A stretch of 64,000 nucleotides of DNA from Trichostrongylus colubriformis (lineage: Eukaryota; Nematoda; Chromadorea; Rhabditida; Trichostrongylidae), in the NCBI GenBank assembly GCA_963978905.1, contig OZ022256.1, forward strand, positions 55,950,646-56,014,645, in the 5' to 3' direction. Under the pieces are notes generated by a model. It did not search any database. It saw only the letters and a program-made list of their open reading frames with translations, and was not told the DNA's origin. Numbering within the stretch: position 1 is the first letter of the stretch; each line of letters opens with the position of its first letter. The translations under genes were made by a program, and so were the position numbers. Of this stretch, positions 1 to 11,488 are shown one piece after another.

Positions 1-149
1 GGAAGGATGAATCGCAAAATTTTTATTTTCTCAAAAACTAGGGTGTCATAAAAATAAAGATTTATCTAGCTTTTCTACCTCACTTCTGTCTTGGTAGGGA
101 GTGTAGAGATGATATGTTGATGCCTTCTCTGAGTTTGCTCTATAGTGCC

Positions 150-870
150 ATTCCACGCCGAGAGCACTCATCGGAGCATTGAAGGGAACTAATAAGGGAT
201 TACAGGACTTTGGAACCCGGCAATACCAAAAGCTGAAGAAGCTGAGTCAGTCCCTCACCTTGATCAATGACTTCTGCTGCAAAATGAAGCTGTGCGACAC
301 GAAAACGAGAAGTGAGAGACCGCGACAACTTTCTGAGAGGCGGAAGCGTCGAATCCTAAAGGCTGCTCCAAAACCGCGAAGGGTTTTCGACGGCTGTGCA
401 TGGACTTGATTCCTAGTCTGTGAAAATTTCTGTGCACCGCCTGCCGAAATCGTCATCGAGCGAAGACGATTTCCGTCCATGACATATCTCACCGCGCACA
501 AAAAGGTGCGAGTCCTTTTCGCCAAAGAATATTTAGCTGTAAGCATCAGCGGAATGGGGTAGTTTGCATGATTTCCTCATTGATGTAGTATTCGTATTAC
601 AATCGCGGCGTATTACAACCAGCGTTATAGGTGATATTTTCTGATGAGAAGATTCAAATTTGTTGAATCCGATGGCTTGACAGGTTATAGAAGAGATTTG
701 AGGAAAGAGTCACGCCACTTTCCAAAGCGTTGGTTTGCTGGTGGTGGTTTGAGTCGTCTTCTATTGCTTCGGTGAGAGCCATTCAACAAACATCACAAAT
801 CCGATAGGCTCATCTGCCTGCCATCTATTCATCATTGAAAAAGTACGAAATCCTAGGTGAATCTGTCCTT
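150..870 (+). pseudogene. Tc1/Tc3-like transposase remnant
   Basis: Degenerate DDE transposase of the Tc1 family, with no intact frame. Around 300-360 the translation has the GRPR-type linker (ERPRQLSERRKRRILKAA). Around 470-540 it has MTYLTAHKKVRVLFAKEYL, matching the Tc1/Tc3 stretch before the first catalytic Asp. Around 640-745 the pieces FSDEK, DGLTGYRRDLRKESRHFPKR and GGG follow, the usual catalytic-Asp and glycine-rich region, split by a frameshift and stops. The end containing the last catalytic residue was not found. Inverted repeats were not located, so the limits are approximate. Recognition is from motif order only. Confidence 0.6.
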
Positions 871-1550
871 TTGGGACACCCTGAAAGGAGCAAGTAACGT
901 CTCTTCGCTTTCAGTTTCCTGGTGCGTCGCGGTGCCATCAGGTACAATTGGCGAAAATTCGTGAGGAAGACGTTGGTCTTTTATCGAAATATAGACCATG
1001 CTGCTGTATTGAAGAGTCTCTCGCCTTATTGAAGTACACCAGATATTTTGGGCTATCGAGTCTCCGTCGTTCGTGGGTCGCATTGTTGGGGCTGGACTAG
1101 TACTGTTTGTGAATTGCTTTGAAATCTAAGGCATTTGGTTATTGACCCAAGTGAGGTAGATACTCCTTAAATCACAGAGGAACCAAATCCATGACGGTTT
1201 GGCATTGTAGAAACGGAGATACAGTAGAACATGTTCGGATTTTTTTCCACAAATGGAGCTTGCACTTTCTACGACATTCTATTCGAATCATAAAGCATCG
1301 CTGTTCAATTTCATTTGCAGCGCTTGGATTGATTGATTTTGCAGAATTTAGAGTTCGGCGGAAGCCACTTCAAAGCACCACTGCATAATCTCCTCCTAAT
1401 GGTCCAGTACATTGGTAATGGGTTCCACGATACAAAATTGTATTATTGACCATTTATGCTGTCATACATATGCATAATACTGACGAGACATGGTGACACG
1501 GAAACCTTTCAAACACAGACCACCTTCCGTTTAACTTATTACGCTGCATA
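871..1550. other. No gene recognised
   Basis: Short open frames on both strands match nothing I recognise and lack splice context. The stretch lies between the Tc1-like relic and the first mariner. Confidence 0.4.
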
Positions 1551-2729
1551 CAGTGTTTCCCAGAAGTATAAGTCGGTCCTATTTTTTAATTATATCTCTA
1601 AACCCAATGATGTCTTCTCAGCTTTTTACCAATGGTACCTGATGAGCTACAGTGCCCATAGTCGATACCCACCCCACACTCGGTGTCATCTACTATGAGT
1701 GTGCTTGGGGAAGCAAAGCGACGGAAGCTTGGAACTCCATCAACGCTGCATTGGACAAGGGATGTGCGAGCTACGAGACCGTGCGCTGCTCGCTCATCAG
1801 CTTCAGCAACCGCGAGATAGGCATGGAAGGCAAGCCACGCACGGGACCCCACTCGCATTCGACGACGAGACGCTGCTCTCCGCCGTTCGCACCGATCCTG
1901 AAACCAACATGCACGAGCTGGAGGAGAGGAATGGGCAACACACATAACGGAAATCCGCCTCCACGAGCGCGGTTATCGGAAGGTGTTGTCGCGATGGACC
2001 TCATGCCCTGACGGATGCTCACGAAAGTGATCGTGTGAGCATCTGTCCATCGCTGCTGCTCCGCCCGCATCGCAACGACTTTCTCGTCTATCTGGCTGCG
2101 GGCGATGAAAGCTGGGACATGTACATACTAACGCACCCCGAGCCTTTTGACGCCGAGTTGCCAACGCAGCCCATGTCCGACCACCATCCGAAGAAGATTC
2201 TATTCTGCTGCTTCTGGACGCGGAAGGAATGTTTTTCCAAGAGGTGCTGGTAGAAGGCGAGACAGTCACCGCTGCCGTATGCACCCACCAGCTCCAGCAG
2301 CTCACCGTCGCTGTTCGAGAAAACCGCCGGAAAAGGTCCGCGGTCACCCTACTTCATGACAACGTCGGCTCCCAAATCGCGAAGAGCACCCAGGCCAAGC
2401 TACAGGAGCTCGACTGGGATGTGTTGCCCCACCAGCCATACTCTCCAGGCATTGCCCCTTCTGGCTATCACCTTATCCATCCTCTTGAATCCTTCCTGGC
2501 CAAGAGAAAATTCGTTGATTATGACTTGCTTGCAAAGGCGATCGCTGACTTCTTCGACTCTCAGAACCCAGAGTTCTGGGAAAAGAGAATCAACGATTTA
2601 AATACGAGGTGGCAGAGTGTTGTCGATAACAATGGTGAATACGCTGCTGCCTAATTGTTGGTTGTTGGAAGAAAAAATAATAAAAAGTGATGATCGAAAA
2701 AATCCTACAAGACTTTTGGGACAACCTAA
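1551..2729 (+). mobile_element. mariner element 1, about 1.18 kb
   Basis: Degenerate terminal inverted repeats bound the element. The left end (CAGTGTTTCCCAGAAGT) matches the reverse complement of the right end (ACTTTTGGGACAACCTAA), and the similarity continues inward past 30 bp. A TA dinucleotide lies outside each end (1549-1550 and 2730-2731), the mariner target duplication. The interior holds a decayed DD34D transposase. About 1.2 kb is close to full mariner length, so this is a mutated full-size copy rather than an internal-deletion derivative. Confidence 0.8.
1640..2654 (+). pseudogene. mariner transposase, frameshifted
   Basis: Pieces lie in all three frames. The N-terminal helix-turn-helix region (1690-1790) reads KATEAWNSINAALDKG. 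The linker is around 1850-1920. VSICPSLLLRPHRNDFL and GDESW, with the first catalytic Asp, lie near 2035-2115. The C-terminal piece (2229-2654) has LLHDN with the second Asp, but the motif normally reading SPDLAPSDYH has Gly for the third catalytic Asp (APSGYH). Frameshifts plus loss of this residue make it inactive. Confidence 0.8.
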
Positions 2730-3205
2730 TACCGTATGGCCATCAAATCGAGTGGAGATAGTGGCAGATGTGGGGGTTCTCATGTTCCAGAGGCGCATGC
2801 TTCGAAACTTTTGCCATTAACTGATTGAAAAACGTTTCCACCTATGCTCGAAACCCCAATCGATTAGGTTCGAATGTGGACCTCGACGTCTCTCCCCTCA
2901 TCTTCGAACGGTCTTCTTTGCAGATGGTTGAGTGAGTGAACCTCCAATATGGCTAAGTCGGAATTCCATTGCATTTTATGCATAAAGGTATCCTCACAAA
3001 CAGCCGATAACGCTGATTTTGTGTCATGAAAAAACTTGATCTACCCGAGGGATCAATTAATGCAGCAGCACTTCGTATGCGGGCGCAGTCACGCAATCAT
3101 TGATTGCGCTGTTTGTCGTCTATCGTTCGTCATAACTGCTCATTTTTCAGTGATATTGTTTTGTTGGTTCTTCTCATGATAATGGATTTCATTGATGTTT
3201 GATTA

Positions 3206-3430
3206 GGGTCAAATAAAGTCGGAGGGGAGACGCAATTTTGCGTCAACGTTTCACCTACGTCAAAGCTTCTTTCCCTCCCTAGGCTTAGGTTAAAGCAGAT
3301 GAAACCTATGCTCTGACAGATGCTTTTTCATGTAGGAGAAGGGGATATCAATTTTAACCTAAGCCTAGGGAGGGAAAGGAGCTTTGACGTCGACGCAAAA
3401 TTGCGTCTCTCCCCCGACTTTATTTGACCC
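3206..3430. mobile_element. 225 bp foldback MITE with 9 bp target duplication
   Basis: The ends are inverted copies (GGGTCAAATAAAGTCGG and CCGACTTTATTTGACCC), and the inverted similarity runs deep, including GACGCAATTTTGCGTC and CCCTCCCTAGGCTTAGGTT. The 9-mer GTTTGATTA occurs directly on both sides (3197-3205 and 3431-3439). A 9 bp duplication is usual for Mutator-like elements; assigning the family on that basis is inference. No coding capacity. Confidence 0.85.
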
Positions 3431-3624
3431 GTTTGATTATTAAACGTAATCGATCACAACTGAATGGCCGATTTTTATCGCTCACTTTGAGATGGCCCTT
3501 TTCCTTTCATCAGTACCTGTATGACGTTGACAAGTTAGTCATGTGAAGGCATACTACTGTTACCATTTCTTCTCAGGTCATAGCACTAAGAAACTAAGGT
3601 CCTCCCTGAACAACTGCTCGCTGT

Positions 3625-3945
3625 TCTTGGGACGCAGTCGAGATTTGCGCATCAACGCCGGCACTATCGTCAATCATGTACCTGCCGCCGTTAACGATGG
3701 CACACGGTAGCGCCCTCCTTTTGCAAGTTCTTGACCCAATCACGCTACGGTATAGCGATCGTGACTGCTTCGAATCTTGGCACAGTGCCAAGGTAAGAAG
3801 TAGTCACGATCACCATACTGTAGTGTGGTTGGGTCAAAAGCTTGCAAACGAAGCGCGCTACCGTGTGCCATCGTTAACGGCGGCAGGCACATGATTGACG
3901 CTGATGCCGGCTTCAATGCGCAAAGTATGGCCGCGGCCTTAGACT
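3625..3945. repeat. Foldback repeat, family A (TCATACTTTGCGC ends)
   Basis: Imperfect palindrome centred on CTTGGCACAGTGCCAAG near 3785. The right arm ends CAATGCGCAAAGTATGGCCGCGGCC. Related ends or halves occur near 7163, 14890-15146, 16175-16343, 27660-27892 and 51611-52033, so this is a dispersed non-coding family. The left end is degraded. Confidence 0.6.
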
Positions 3946-4244
3946 CTTGAAAGACTCACCGTTTGGTTGCTCCTTCAAAGATATGCTTTTTTGCTTTCAG
4001 TTATGATATGATTTTAATTTTGATATCACTTTGATTTTATATGTCTCAACCAACCACGGGGAAGGTTCATTTTTAGAGTCGTTCCGTGTGCTATAGTATG
4101 TCCATATTTCACTATCCCAAAGAGTTTACGTTAAGAATTCCATTTGAAATCTACTTATGCTGTTTCTTCTTTATCTACACGACATCGGTGATGGTCGAAT
4201 ATGAACCGAGGACTCGTAAGCAAGGCAAAGGTGTGTAGCGTTTT

Positions 4245-4640
4245 AATTTAAAAACTCGGACTTTAAGACACCGGAAGGGGGTAAAGGAAAACTGAAAACT
4301 TGAGTATGGGGTAAAGGAAAACTGAAAACTTTGAGTATATGTTCTCTGGAAACAAACCCTCCTCTTAAGAAGAGGTGATGTATGGCGAAACTCGCATTGT
4401 AAGCGCTCGGGATTTTATCACGATCCCGTAGCACGACTTGCCGTCCAGCATCCTGGAGCCGGGCGAGTTGCCGGCCAAAGCGGTACAACGTTGGCGGTTG
4501 GTTGATTTAGCCTCTCCTCCGGACTCCTATTCTTCAGGTTTTCGCCGTTTTGTCTCGTTTTTGCTCTACTGTTATGCTGTTACGTTGCTGAACAGCGCTA
4601 CTTTCATATCCTTTAGTCTGCCAAATATACCCCTCCCGTG
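4245..4640. repeat. Dispersed repeat, family B copy
   Basis: The order AAACTGAAAAC, a GTTCTCTGGAAACAAACC-like block, AAGAGGTGAT, a GC-rich middle, then TTTTCGCCGTTT and CTGTTATGCTGTTA also occurs at 10690-11080 and 32050-32540, with fragments at 40756-40830 and 42250-42570, all on +. A short internal duplication (GGGGTAAAGGAAAACTGAAAAC) lies at 4268-4330. No coding sequence or terminal repeats recognised. Confidence 0.55.
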
Positions 4641-4681
4641 TCTCGAAATTGCATAGTGCTTGCTCTTTTTAACAGTTTCAG

Positions 4682-4815
4682 TGATCGATTCCAGCAAACT
4701 AGTCGGATGAAGGGTGAAAAACCGCTTGAGGATGGTGTTAACGAGTTGTTCTCCAAGTATGGATGTACAATATGGCTTCTGCCAAAACGAGATAATGAAA
4801 ATGGTCACCTGCGAG
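4682..4815 (+). CDS. Possible upstream exon, function unknown
   Basis: Open segment after a TTTCAG acceptor (ends 4681) and before GTTACT. It enters in phase 2 and leaves in phase 1. The frame reads DRFQQTSRMKGEKP then LEDGVNELFSKYGCTIWLLP and looks protein-like, but no domain is recognised. It may be an N-terminal exon of the Ig/FN3 gene beginning near 8192. No other exon chains to it and the donor is weak. Confidence 0.25.
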
Positions 4816-7800
4816 GTTACTGTGTGTAGGCAAGAAACTCGACTTAACCTTCTTGAAATGATAGCGTTGCGCACCATTGTTTGCAAACACATACAAGAGA
4901 AACATGGCCGAAATGATGCCAGTTTTAGCCTAAGCTTGGGGAGGAGCGAGAAGCCATTTGTGGGTAAACTAGTAGGGATATCTGAAGGGTCAATCTGCAT
5001 GATCAGTCGAATATTTTTGCCAAAGCCATAGTGGAGGAAAGAATGAGTTCTTTCCCCTGTCAGGTTAGATAGAAATAATGTCTATAGTGGGATCTCCCAC
5101 CTCATTGTGATAGCACTCTATTTCCATGAACAGTTGGAAGATTTTTTGCACGCGCGTTTTACGCACGCCCAAGCAAATTTCTTCGTCCAAGGTTCAGGAT
5201 CAGATACAAATTGATCATAAACTTTCACTCTCGATTACTATTCGAGAATACTTATGGGGCAGAGAAGATCCCTCAGCTGAATCCGAAGCTTTTCGTAGGA
5301 AATCCAAGCATCTGAAAGCGTCGATTAGGAGAATTCTAACGTGACGGAAATGTCGTTTATTTCGTAGATTAGATAAGCGATGACTGACATGCGATGGAAT
5401 CGATGCCAAAGGTACAGCAGAAATACCGTAACTGAAGAATGGGCCCGTGCTGACATCTGGTCAGTCATCGCTTTTTTTAATCTGGAAAAAGTAGGGGAAT
5501 TATCGCAGCGTTACGTGAGACTCAAAAACCATTACAAAAAAAGGGGAACATTGTTATTAGATGTGGTTGGGCCCGCACAAATGTTAGCTGTTCATCCGGC
5601 TAATTCAGTTGTAAACAGTCGCCCCTCTCAACAATGTGCAGTAGAATTTGGCTCATCTGTATCACATTCGAAATCAGCTGATAAGGCTGATGAAAAACAT
5701 TAGAATGCGAATATAACCAGCTGTTCACAGTGCAGGTGACCCACCGTTAATACTCCATACGACCCCCTATATCAGTTGTAAGATTCATGATCCTATTACT
5801 GCTGCAACGTGGGCGGTTATTCATTGCAAAACGCGATCCGCAGAATCGTGCAATTCAAACGCGCACTCACTTGAGCATGTTATTTTCCGCCACGGTCGCT
5901 TACCCCTCATGGACCTCCGTGAACGAGTGAGAAGTGTAAGCGCAATGAGATTCTGTGATTATGCGATGCATCGGGCTCTGACCTCAGCCATATGAATTTC
6001 CAGTCGAACAAACAGACGCATACATACACCAACAGACACAATAATCTTCTATTATATGAACCACTAGTTTTGTGCGTCTGTTTATCGCGGAAACGAATAG
6101 TGGGAATCCAAACCAGTGAGGTTGGGGGGTACAATCGCGGAATTCTGATCGCTATAACTAATGGGTGGCCATTAGATTCCAATGGATGGCCAATCAGCGA
6201 TATGACTGATAAGGCCATCCGCGTGAAAGTGAATTGAATGAAGTTATACACCATCTTCGCTAAGCCACATCGTTGAGTTATCTGTTCATATCCCTATGAA
6301 TACGTATAGATACCCTTTATCGTCAGTGTCGTGTTGCGCGCGAGATACATCGCGTAGCTAACACTGGTTTTATACAAAGTATTACACATCTATTACACAA
6401 AGTAGGTTATCATTCTATGCTATCGTTTGGATCACCCCGTACTTCTATCATCAGAGAGTTTGTCTGCAGCATGAGAGTGGTTCATGAACTGGAATACGTG
6501 CGTGCTGATCAATCTCACAGACCGCGCTCAACCATGACTTGCGCTGCCTTGTTTCACTGGACCATCGCTTCTGAGTATAGTGAGCACGCTTACTCTTCAT
6601 GAATTATAACAGTGGAACTTAAATGACAAAATGTGACATCCTGTCCCTTGTGTGTTCGCGTCACGGCTTTCGTACTGGGGCATATTATCTTCCATGCCAT
6701 GTGGTCCTGCTCGAAGTGGGCGTCTTCGGAATCGTCTTTTCATTTGGTGTTCAATCTCTGAATATCTTCTCTTAGACTGTATTTAATGCAGAACGTACCC
6801 TTTTCGTAAAAAGAGAACGAATTCATGCATTTCACCGTACCTCTGTAGGGCTCTGCTTGTGCGTCAACAAAATGTGTAGAAATACTGTCAAGTAACAAAA
6901 TGTGCTAATTAGTGACTTCATAATTTCCGAGGTACTGTTCGAAGCTGTTTCTCTCGCTTGGAAGAATTGTTCCGAAGAAATGCGATGAGGGGTTGCGTGC
7001 ATACTATATATCGGTGTAGTAAGTAAGGCAGCTGTCGCATAGTATGAGTCAGTAGGCGCATCGTTTTTCTCTGGGTTCTTGGGTGGTTTCCATTTGTCAC
7101 GAAGACCCAGACCCAGTTTGTACGAGACCTTTTATGCGTTCCTCTCCGTCGATGAGATTAGGCCGCGTTCATACTTTGCGCACTGACGTCGCGCCGCCGG
7201 TGCCGGCATCAATTTGACTTATGAACTGGACACATTAGGACACGTCTTCATACTCTGGACACATTAGGACACTTCAAGAGGAGGATATTCCTGCAATAAG
7301 CAGCAAATGGAAAGGTAAAGCTAGAGACATATCACTCATCCCAGAGAAAATCAAAGACATATCGCGCGGGAGATGGACGCATTCGAGGAGATAAAACGCT
7401 CCGGTACAGAAACCGCGACGCGACCTTTCGTACAGGAGCGAGTTCGATTAACGAGATGGACGGTTTTTGGTGAATTGTGCTCAGCCAGTCTTTCCCTTCA
7501 CAGGTGTTGAAGCTTTATATTGGTATGCGGGAAGGTCGTACAGCTCCGCGGTGAAGATTAGAATGTATGTTCTACAGACAAACATAGAATTGCTTATTGA
7601 GAACGAATATCATCAGTGATACCAGGCAGGGCCAAGTGAGCTCCTCTCCTTCCAGCAGACGGCAGACGGTCAGCCAGCTTAGTCGCTCAGGGCCTGAATG
7701 AGCAGATTCACAAAGAATCTCCCAGGGGAAGAATACTGATCACTTGCGTGGACGGGACGTGTGCGCGCTTAGCTGATGCTGCGATTATCGGCCTTCGGAT

Positions 7801-8191
7801 CGGTAAAGATCAGGCTGGAACGCAGGAAGCTGCGAGGAAGCGGAGATGATCGAGAACTCCCCGGTAGTGACGCTATTGATATTGAATACAGCCGTAAGGG
7901 CGATCAATTATAAGAATACCAGTTGGAAAAATCTGAAGGAGAATGAATCTCTATTCCTCAATGATGCCTTTGCTAAGCTTTCATACTCGGTGGCTACCTA
8001 ATCGTACCTAATCGGTGCAAGTCTCCTTCCCAATAATTTTTCCCATGAAGACTCGTATTTTGTAAGCGACGACTTCTCGCGCATTGGCAAACCGCTTTAT
8101 GTTTTCAAAAACCAAGATTTCGCTAATGCTGTCTCTAAAAGAGTTTTTCAAAGAATGTAAGCAGCTATCTACCTGCTTGAGAATATTGCAG
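4816..8191. other. No confident gene; repeat fragments
   Basis: Holds a family C fragment (about 4960-5120, sharing GATAGCA and the CAATCTGC block with copies near 25740 and 43385), unassigned open frames at 5126-5341 and 5380-5703 on +, a short inverted repeat at 6160-6195 (GGTGGCCATTAGATTCCAATGGATGGCC) and a family A end near 7163-7230. A possible exon at 7814-7893 (phase 2 in, donor GTAAGG) was seen but does not chain to the next exon. Confidence 0.4.
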
Positions 8192-8402
8192 AAGTCGCAC
8201 TTTGCGACAGGGTAGGTGGAGAGAAATTGAAATTTGGAAGCGATTCCTGGAACAAACTGTTTCAGATTTCTTTGATTTACTCGCTGATCCGTCTTTGAAA
8301 GCAGAAAAGTCTGACGAAGAAGGAAAACAGTATCCATGGCACCGTATGGATTGCAGTCCGTCGAATCAATCTGAATTTCGCGTCATTTGGTACTTCACCA
8401 AA
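8192..8402 (+). CDS. Ig-domain exon, first half (first-series exon 1)
   Basis: Begins after a TTGCAG acceptor (phase 2) and ends in phase 0 at GTAACG. The N-terminal two-thirds is charged and probably helical (WKRFLEQTVSDFFDLLADPS). The end carries an Ig B/C-strand pattern: the Cys in MDCSPSN and the core Trp in FRVIWYFTK. The exon at 9579 enters in phase 0 and supplies the rest of the Ig fold, including the YSC Cys, so the two join into one plausible I-set-like domain. That continuity is the main evidence. The true start of the gene was not found. Confidence 0.6.
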
Positions 8403-8887
8403 GTAACGGTAAATTTGAAAGGATTACTTCATGATTACTGATTGAAGTGACTAGAATGAGTGGTAGAGATTGTATCTGTCATAGTGCAGTCAAAAACTGC
8501 TATGAATTTATGTCGATAAGGTTTCTGGTCCCTTACTTTGCGGCCTACAGGCCCTCGCCGAGTGCCGCAGCGTAGTGATTTCTTTGTGAAGTTCAATGAT
8601 TGCCGGGACACAGTACCACTCTTGCTGCTCCTGTTGCTGCTGCTGCCGCTCGCTCTGTACAACACAGCTAGCACAATGGATGCCTGATGTCTCCTCACGA
8701 TAATGATTCTCATGTCGAAGCTTGCTGTTTTGTACGAAGTCTCATAAGGCTTTCCAAGGTTTGGGACAACCCAAAAAAATGTTTCCATTGCCATCAGTGC
8801 ACCCATGTAGTCATAAGCTGTGTCAATGTATCGTCAGGCTAGTACCCCCGCGGCGCGTCTGTAAAAGACGGCCAACTACTTCCGGAC

Positions 8888-9150
8888 GGGTAGGGGAAAT
8901 ACGCCAAAAAATCGCGTGGCCGCCCGCGGCGAGCGGCGCGGCGGGTGCGAGTGCCAGTGGCATGCTGGCAGCCTTCAAGCGAGACAGTGTGGCAAAGGTG
9001 GAGGAGACAGGGTGGCATGGCTGGAAGTGACGCAGCCACGCTCTGCCGAGCTCCCAAGAGCAAAATCGATTTGCAAGTCGTGCTGGTGGCGCCGCGAGTG
9101 CGACGCCGCTGACGCGATTTTTTGGCGTGTTTCCCCCCCCCCCCCCTCCC
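8888..9150. mobile_element. GC-rich MITE, family D, 9 bp target duplication
   Basis: Inverted ends GGGTAGGGGAAATACGCC and its counterpart GGCGTGTTTCCCC, flanked on both sides by CTTCCGGAC (8879-8887 and 9151-9159). The core, with GGCGGGTGCGAGTGCC and CAGCCTTCAAGCGA, recurs at 26610-26834 (inverted) and 52680-52920. A run of 14 C interrupts the right arm (9133-9146). No coding capacity. Confidence 0.8.
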
Positions 9151-9578
9151 CTTCCGGACGATGTATGACTGCCTATTTGTATGCGTTTTGACCGTCCTGT
9201 ACACTGTACACTAAATACCGAGTGAAGTGTATGAAGGGCGGAAACGGCTCACGGTGTTATAAGGCGGGGATTTTGTGTCAACGGACCGTTAAACTATTTT
9301 TTGAGTGCTATCCGCAGTTTTTGACAAATCACCTTTCAATGGTGCCCTGCAAATTATTGTAACTGGCCTTGTCGCGCACTGGCGCACATTTAGATGCGCG
9401 TTCTGTTATTTCCAGTAGTTCCTCTAGACACATTTTTTCATTCTTTACCTCTTTTTATTCTTTTACTTGCTCACGAGTCTCGAGTGTTCGTCGATAGCGC
9501 AAAACGCGCTCAGCGAACCCGTGCTCGGACCGAAAGGACCGTGAATTTGATATGATTTAATTCCATGCTGATTTTCAG

Positions 9579-9756
9579 CTAGACGGTGTTTCTGAAAACA
9601 AGACCGTGCTTCGGGATCCTAACGAGAATCGATATTTGGAAAATCCCTCCGTGCTACGTGTTCGGCATGTGCCTGGAAGCGAGGGTTTTTACTCCTGCCG
9701 GATCGTAGACAGTGAAGGAAACTATCAAGAAGCCCGTTCTGCTTTAGTTTTTCCAG
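9579..9756 (+). CDS. Ig-domain exon, second half
   Basis: Follows ATTTTCAG and is open in phase 0, leaving in phase 1. It contains the Ig E-F-G signature: LENPSVLRVRHVPGSEGFYSC, with the second disulphide Cys, then RIVDSEGNYQEARSALVFP. With the Cys and Trp of the preceding exon this completes one Ig domain, usually extracellular adhesion or sarcomeric. The downstream boundary is CCAG followed by GCGAGT, so the intron appears to be GC-AG. The next exon (10372) enters in phase 1 and begins a second Ig-like domain. Confidence 0.8.
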
Positions 9757-9878
9757 GCGAGTATTTGTTCAGTTTCACGACATGAGAAGCTTCCATTTGA
9801 TGCGGTTTTGAGTGCGTATGTTACATTCCATTACACACATTCTTCACAGTTTGACGCTGTGTGACGAAAGCAAACCTA

Positions 9879-10024
9879 CAGTCCATTGCGGAGCGCCTGG
9901 CAAGGCGAGGCCTACGGACTTGGATGGACGTGTGTCTGACTCTCTCACCCCACCACACACTCTCACTCTCACCACTCACCCAAGTCCGTAGGCCACGCCC
10001 TGCCAGGCGCTGGGAAATGGACTG
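9879..10024. mobile_element. 146 bp MITE, family E (CAGTCCATT ends)
   Basis: Hairpin-forming element with arms of about 45 bp including GCGCCTGGCAAGGCGAGGCC and its near reverse complement. The left end has TA outside (9877-9878); the right flank has GT, so the duplication has decayed on that side. A related copy lies at 20750-20876. The middle is a CA/TC-rich tract. TA targeting suggests mobilisation by a Tc1/mariner transposase (inference). Confidence 0.75.
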
Positions 10025-10371
10025 GTGGACCAGAGCACGTCAGTGACTTGAACAGTCGCTGAATTTTATGCGCGAGGCAAGCGAAAGCCGCACGTCGACC
10101 TGTTCCGCTCGTAAGCTATTCCACAGATTTCCAAAACTTTCACCAATTCTTGCTGCTACACCCTTCAAACATTTGCTTTGCGGGTGAATACTCACGCGGC
10201 GTACGTGAGAGAAGCTATCGTTTGCCTTCATCTCCTGTAGGTAAAGCTAGGTAAAGCTGTTGAATAATTTCATACAACTGGATAAGCGTAACTTTCAGAT
10301 TACCCATTAATGAACTTGTACTGGGATAATCGCGTTATCCTACGGAAATCACATTTATATAGACCTGTCAG

Positions 10372-10431
10372 GTAAGCCGAAAGTGTCATTCGAAATCAGC
10401 AAGAGAGGCATTTTTCTCGTTGAAAGTGAAG
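10372..10431 (+). CDS. Exon starting a second Ig-like domain
   Basis: Sixty-base exon, phase 1 in and out, joining the phase-1 end of the exon at 9579. It encodes KPKVSFEISKRGIFLVESEG, a typical linker plus A/A' strand of an Ig domain. The donor is GTAATG. The chained phase and the pattern after a complete Ig domain support it, despite its length. Confidence 0.62.
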
Positions 10432-10689
10432 GTAATGGTGCAACTGCACTGAGAAGAACACACCAAAACGAAGTGACCAGATCTTGACAAATGAAGTGTG
10501 CGAGAATCTTGCACGTGCGAAGAAATACTTCGCCCTATTCAAGATCTGCAATCATTCGTGGTGTCTTCAACTTGCTCAAAACGAAGATCTACTGACTTAT
10601 GCGACTACGACAGTATACTCAGCGCATAAGCTTATGATGCAGGCCTTTCTAGGGTGTTGCGAGTAAATCAAGGCGAGCACCCAAAGGCA

Positions 10690-11080
10690 TCGGGAGGGGT
10701 ATGGGAAATTGAAAACTGTGAGTACGTTTTCACTGAAAACAAGCCTTCTACTTCAGAAGAGGTGATATGATGCGAAACTCGTACTGAGAAGGGCGGCTTG
10801 GGCAAGGCGCGTCGTTCTGCAATCCCGCAACTTCGCCGGCGGGTTACCGGAGGAAGGCAGCCAAAAATTTACGGCTGGCTCATTTACTCTCTCCGGCCAT
10901 TAGCAGTTAACCTCGGCCCCGGCTAGTGACGGAGAAGGGTGCAAAAGAGGGGGGAAAGGGGGTTTTCGGATTCCTATTTCTTGGGTTTTTCGCCGTTTGC
11001 TGTCATTCTTTCTTTACTGTTATATTGCTAGGCATCCCTACTTTCATACTACACAGTCTGCCGAACTTAAGGTATTTTCT
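10690..11080. repeat. Dispersed repeat, family B copy
   Basis: Same order of blocks as at 4245-4640: AAATTGAAAACTGTGAGTA, CTTCAGAAGAGGTGAT, a GC-rich middle, then TTTTTCGCCGTTTGCTGTC and TACTGTTATATTGCTA. Upstream, 10432-10690 holds an unassigned 60-codon open frame (10484-10666) and nothing else recognised. Confidence 0.55.
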
Positions 11081-11283
11081 TTGCATTAACCTTGATCACA
11101 CATCTCGCACTCTCACTATGAACCCGCGCAGAGAGCAAGGTGTTTTCTATATTCAACCATCAATCATATTCGCGTTGTCTAATAATTCAAAAAGCGCTTT
11201 ATGGTACTGTGCCGTAGCCTTAGAAAGCTTCCTGAGTAGTCTTTGCAATGCTTCCCGTCACATCAAGCTCGAAATCCATCCAG

Positions 11284-11488
11284 GTAAAACTCACCAGAAA
11301 GAGAAGTTTTTTGAAGGGTATGGTTTGCACATGAAAGCTCAGTGGTCGAAGAAGCCTCCTCATGCGCTGCTTCGACCTACCCCGGATGCCATGCCTTTCT
11401 TTGTTACCGTGGGCAACAAACCCATTACCGAAATCAGCCGTCACCGCAGTCGGACGAGGCCATGTTCAAATTTTCAACGTCTTGTTCA
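11284..11488 (+). CDS. Possible exon, unassigned domain
   Basis: After ATCCAG the segment enters in phase 1, matching the exit of the exon at 10372, and leaves in phase 2 at GTGAGC, matching the entry of the exon at 15421. It reads KEKFFEGYGLHMKAQWSKKP then MPFFVTVGNKPITEI, plausible protein but without the Cys expected for a canonical Ig B strand. It may be the rest of a divergent Ig-like domain. Phase continuity on both sides is the only real support. Confidence 0.35.

Noticed and set aside
4572..5000. 142-codon minus-strand open frame
   Set aside because: Overlaps family B end and a + strand candidate exon; composition not convincing.
5380..5703. Mariner helix-turn-helix resemblance in AFFNLEKVGELS
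   Set aside because: A few residues only; no TIRs or catalytic motifs nearby.
8860..9165. CRISPR-like or operator structure from repeated GC blocks
   Set aside because: Single inverted repeat with target duplication; it is a MITE in a eukaryotic context.
8839..9204. 121-codon minus-strand frame
   Set aside because: Lies across the family D MITE at 8888-9150 and is explained by its GC-rich sequence.
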